Shown here piece after piece: positions 13,068 to 14,023 of a stretch of DNA of 14,023 nt. Below the pieces are notes generated by a model. That model worked only from the letters and a program-made list of their open reading frames with translations. It did no database searches and was not told where the DNA came from. The translations under genes were made by a program, and so were the position numbers. Source of the stretch: Actinomycetes bacterium (lineage in GTDB: Bacteria > Actinomycetota > Coriobacteriia > Anaerosomatales > Anaerosomataceae); assembly GCA_021850085.1 (NCBI GenBank), contig JAJZRZ010000021.1, positions 1 through 14,023 on the forward strand, in the 5' to 3' direction. How positions within the stretch are numbered: position 1 is the first letter of the stretch; each line of letters begins with the position of its first letter.

Positions 13068-13760
13068 TTAGGTTGTGGGGAACATCAGGTTGCCCCAGTG
13101 CGAATTGCGCAGGTTCACGACGTAACCTGCGTCTGACTGCGCAGGAACCGTGGGGGTGAAGGAGATGGCCTTCATCGGGCATAGCTCGATGCAGGCCTGC
13201 GAGCCGTTTGGCCCGCCGTCCTTGTTCCAGTGCGGCGCGTTCGCACACAGGTCGCACTTTTGCGCGTGCCTGTCCTCGAAGTTCCACTGCACGCGTGATG
13301 GGGTGAACGGACAGGCGTTCACGCATCGCTCGCAGCCGATGCACTTGCCCTCATCGACCATGCGGACGTTCCCGAACTCAGACTCGGCATGCATCGCACC
13401 CGTCGGGCACGCATCTATACAGGCGGGGTACGGACACTGGCGGCACTGAATCTGCGCCATGTCATTCGGAAACTTGCCGAACGGGTTCTGGGTGATCTGG
13501 ATTCGCGACAGGTTGATGTTCGAGCGGCCCGTGTGGGCAAGCGAGCAGGCCAGCATGCAAGACTCGCATCCGCCGCACTTCTTGGTGTCCACGAGGAGGT
13601 ATCCCTCCGAAGCGGGAATCGCGTAGACCTCATCGGGCAGCATGAAGCCTTTGACGATGAGCCCGCCGAAGACCGCTCCTGCGCCCAGCCCACCGATTCC
13701 GGTGATGAATTCGCGACGGGAGTACTCCTTACCCTCCGCCGTCTTGGTGTCGTCCGCCAT
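13068..13760 (-). CDS. Tat-exported four-cluster [4Fe-4S] electron-transfer subunit
   Basis: A 230-residue ferredoxin-like subunit of the DmsB/HybA/PhsB type that passes electrons between a catalytic subunit and a membrane cytochrome. Sixteen Cys ligate four clusters: 62/65/68/72, 106/109/114/118, 140/143/146/150, and 169/172/190/194. The N-terminus has a twin-arginine signal, SRREF at 14-18, followed by a hydrophobic stretch (about 19-36), so it should be folded in the cytoplasm and exported or anchored outside. AGGA seven bases before the ATG at 13760 is the Shine-Dalgarno. It sits between the cytochrome b and AOR genes in one operon. If the AOR binds it before export, both could reach the outer face of the membrane. 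Confidence 0.94.
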   Translation of the reverse strand: MADDTKTAEGKEYSRREFITGIGGLGAGAVFGGLIVKGFMLPDEVYAIPASEGYLLVDTKKCGGCESCMLACSLAHTGRSNINLSRIQITQNPFGKFPNDMAQIQCRQCPYPACIDACPTGAMHAESEFGNVRMVDEGKCIGCERCVNACPFTPSRVQWNFEDRHAQKCDLCANAPHWNKDGGPNGSQACIELCPMKAISFTPTVPAQSDAGYVVNLRNSHWGNLMFPTT

Positions 13761-13794
13761 CTGAAGTCCTTTCAGTCACCTGGGGGCACGTGCC

Positions 13795-14023
13795 CTACTC
13801 GGGCGAGCCGCCCCTCTCGGAAAGACGCTTGAACCAGCCCGCGTGCTCCTTCTCGGCCTGCTCCCGCGTCATATAGCCGGTGAACATGGAGCGCAGGATC
13901 GGCCAGCTGCTGGGCAGGACCGCTGCGAAGAGTACGTGGGCGAGGAAGAAGGCCAGCATCGCCAAGGTCGAGACGCCGTGTACGAACGTCGCCGCGCCGA
14001 CAAGACCGCCAGGCAGATCGATC
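13795..14023 (-). CDS. Cytochrome b-type membrane subunit, C-terminal part
   Basis: The frame is open from the right edge to a TAG at 13797-13795 and gives 76 residues. The sequence VHGVSTLAMLAFFLAHVLFAAVLP forms one membrane helix with His residues suited to haem ligation. It is followed by ILRSMFTGYMTREQAEKEHAGWFKRL, the typical C-terminal end of formate-dehydrogenase-gamma / thiosulfate-reductase-type cytochrome b. It would anchor the complex and exchange electrons with quinones. It is the first gene seen of the AOR operon (34 bases before the Fe-S gene); the start and any promoter lie beyond the window. Confidence 0.85.
   Translation of the reverse strand, partial: IDLPGGLVGAATFVHGVSTLAMLAFFLAHVLFAAVLPSSWPILRSMFTGYMTREQAEKEHAGWFKRLSERGGSPE

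Noticed and set aside
1..14023. CRISPR arrays, insertion sequences, tRNA or rRNA genes
   Set aside because: No spaced direct repeats, transposase, cloverleaf or rRNA segment was seen. The island at 3624-7553 has no visible integrase or flanking duplication.

Overview
The window is high-GC DNA from an anaerobic bacterium. My best guess is a high-GC Gram-positive of the Coriobacteriia type (Actinomycetota). The signs are a tungsten/molybdenum aldehyde:ferredoxin oxidoreductase (AOR)-type operon, a probable selenoprotein, promoters placed for leaderless transcripts, and a substrate-binding protein with a membrane anchor in place of a lipid anchor. No rRNA, tRNA or other taxonomic marker is present, so this assignment is an inference.

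Layout. (1) 1-73 holds the 3' end of a gene resembling the spermidine-synthase-like family. (2) 144-2985 is a methionine uptake operon, metN-metI-metQ. Ahead of it is a strong promoter, a 30-residue methionine-rich leader peptide that may be translated leaderless, and several hairpins; a strong terminator follows metQ. (3) 3000-3623, minus strand, is a Rossmann-fold NADP/F420-type reductase. (4) 3624-7553 is a probable acquired island: a poorly supported hypothetical gene, a C5-cytosine DNA methyltransferase, an overlapping Vsr mismatch endonuclease, and a convergent MutH/Sau3AI-type restriction endonuclease. (5) 7664-7975, minus strand, is a small Cys-rich protein whose frame is broken only by one TGA. 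A hairpin with a GGUC loop begins 11 nt after that TGA, as in the E. coli fdhF SECIS, so I read the gene as a selenoprotein. (6) 8120-9121 is a tRNA-dihydrouridine synthase. (7) 9183-10460, minus strand, is a B12-binding-type radical SAM protein. (8) 10531-14023, minus strand, is an operon read from the right edge: membrane cytochrome b (partial), Tat-exported four-cluster Fe-S protein, AOR-family oxidoreductase, and a translationally coupled small protein of unknown function.

How the genes work together. The met genes form one importer. Its expression appears to be controlled by translation of Met codons in the leader, and its MetN lacks the usual C-terminal methionine-sensing domain. The methyltransferase, Vsr and endonuclease form a restriction-modification module with built-in repair of deaminated 5-methylcytosine. 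The AOR, Fe-S and cytochrome b proteins resemble a membrane-bound respiratory oxidoreductase with the general composition of the E. coli ydh cluster.

The two signals most worth following are the candidate selenoprotein at 7664-7975 and the methionine leader peptide at 181-273.
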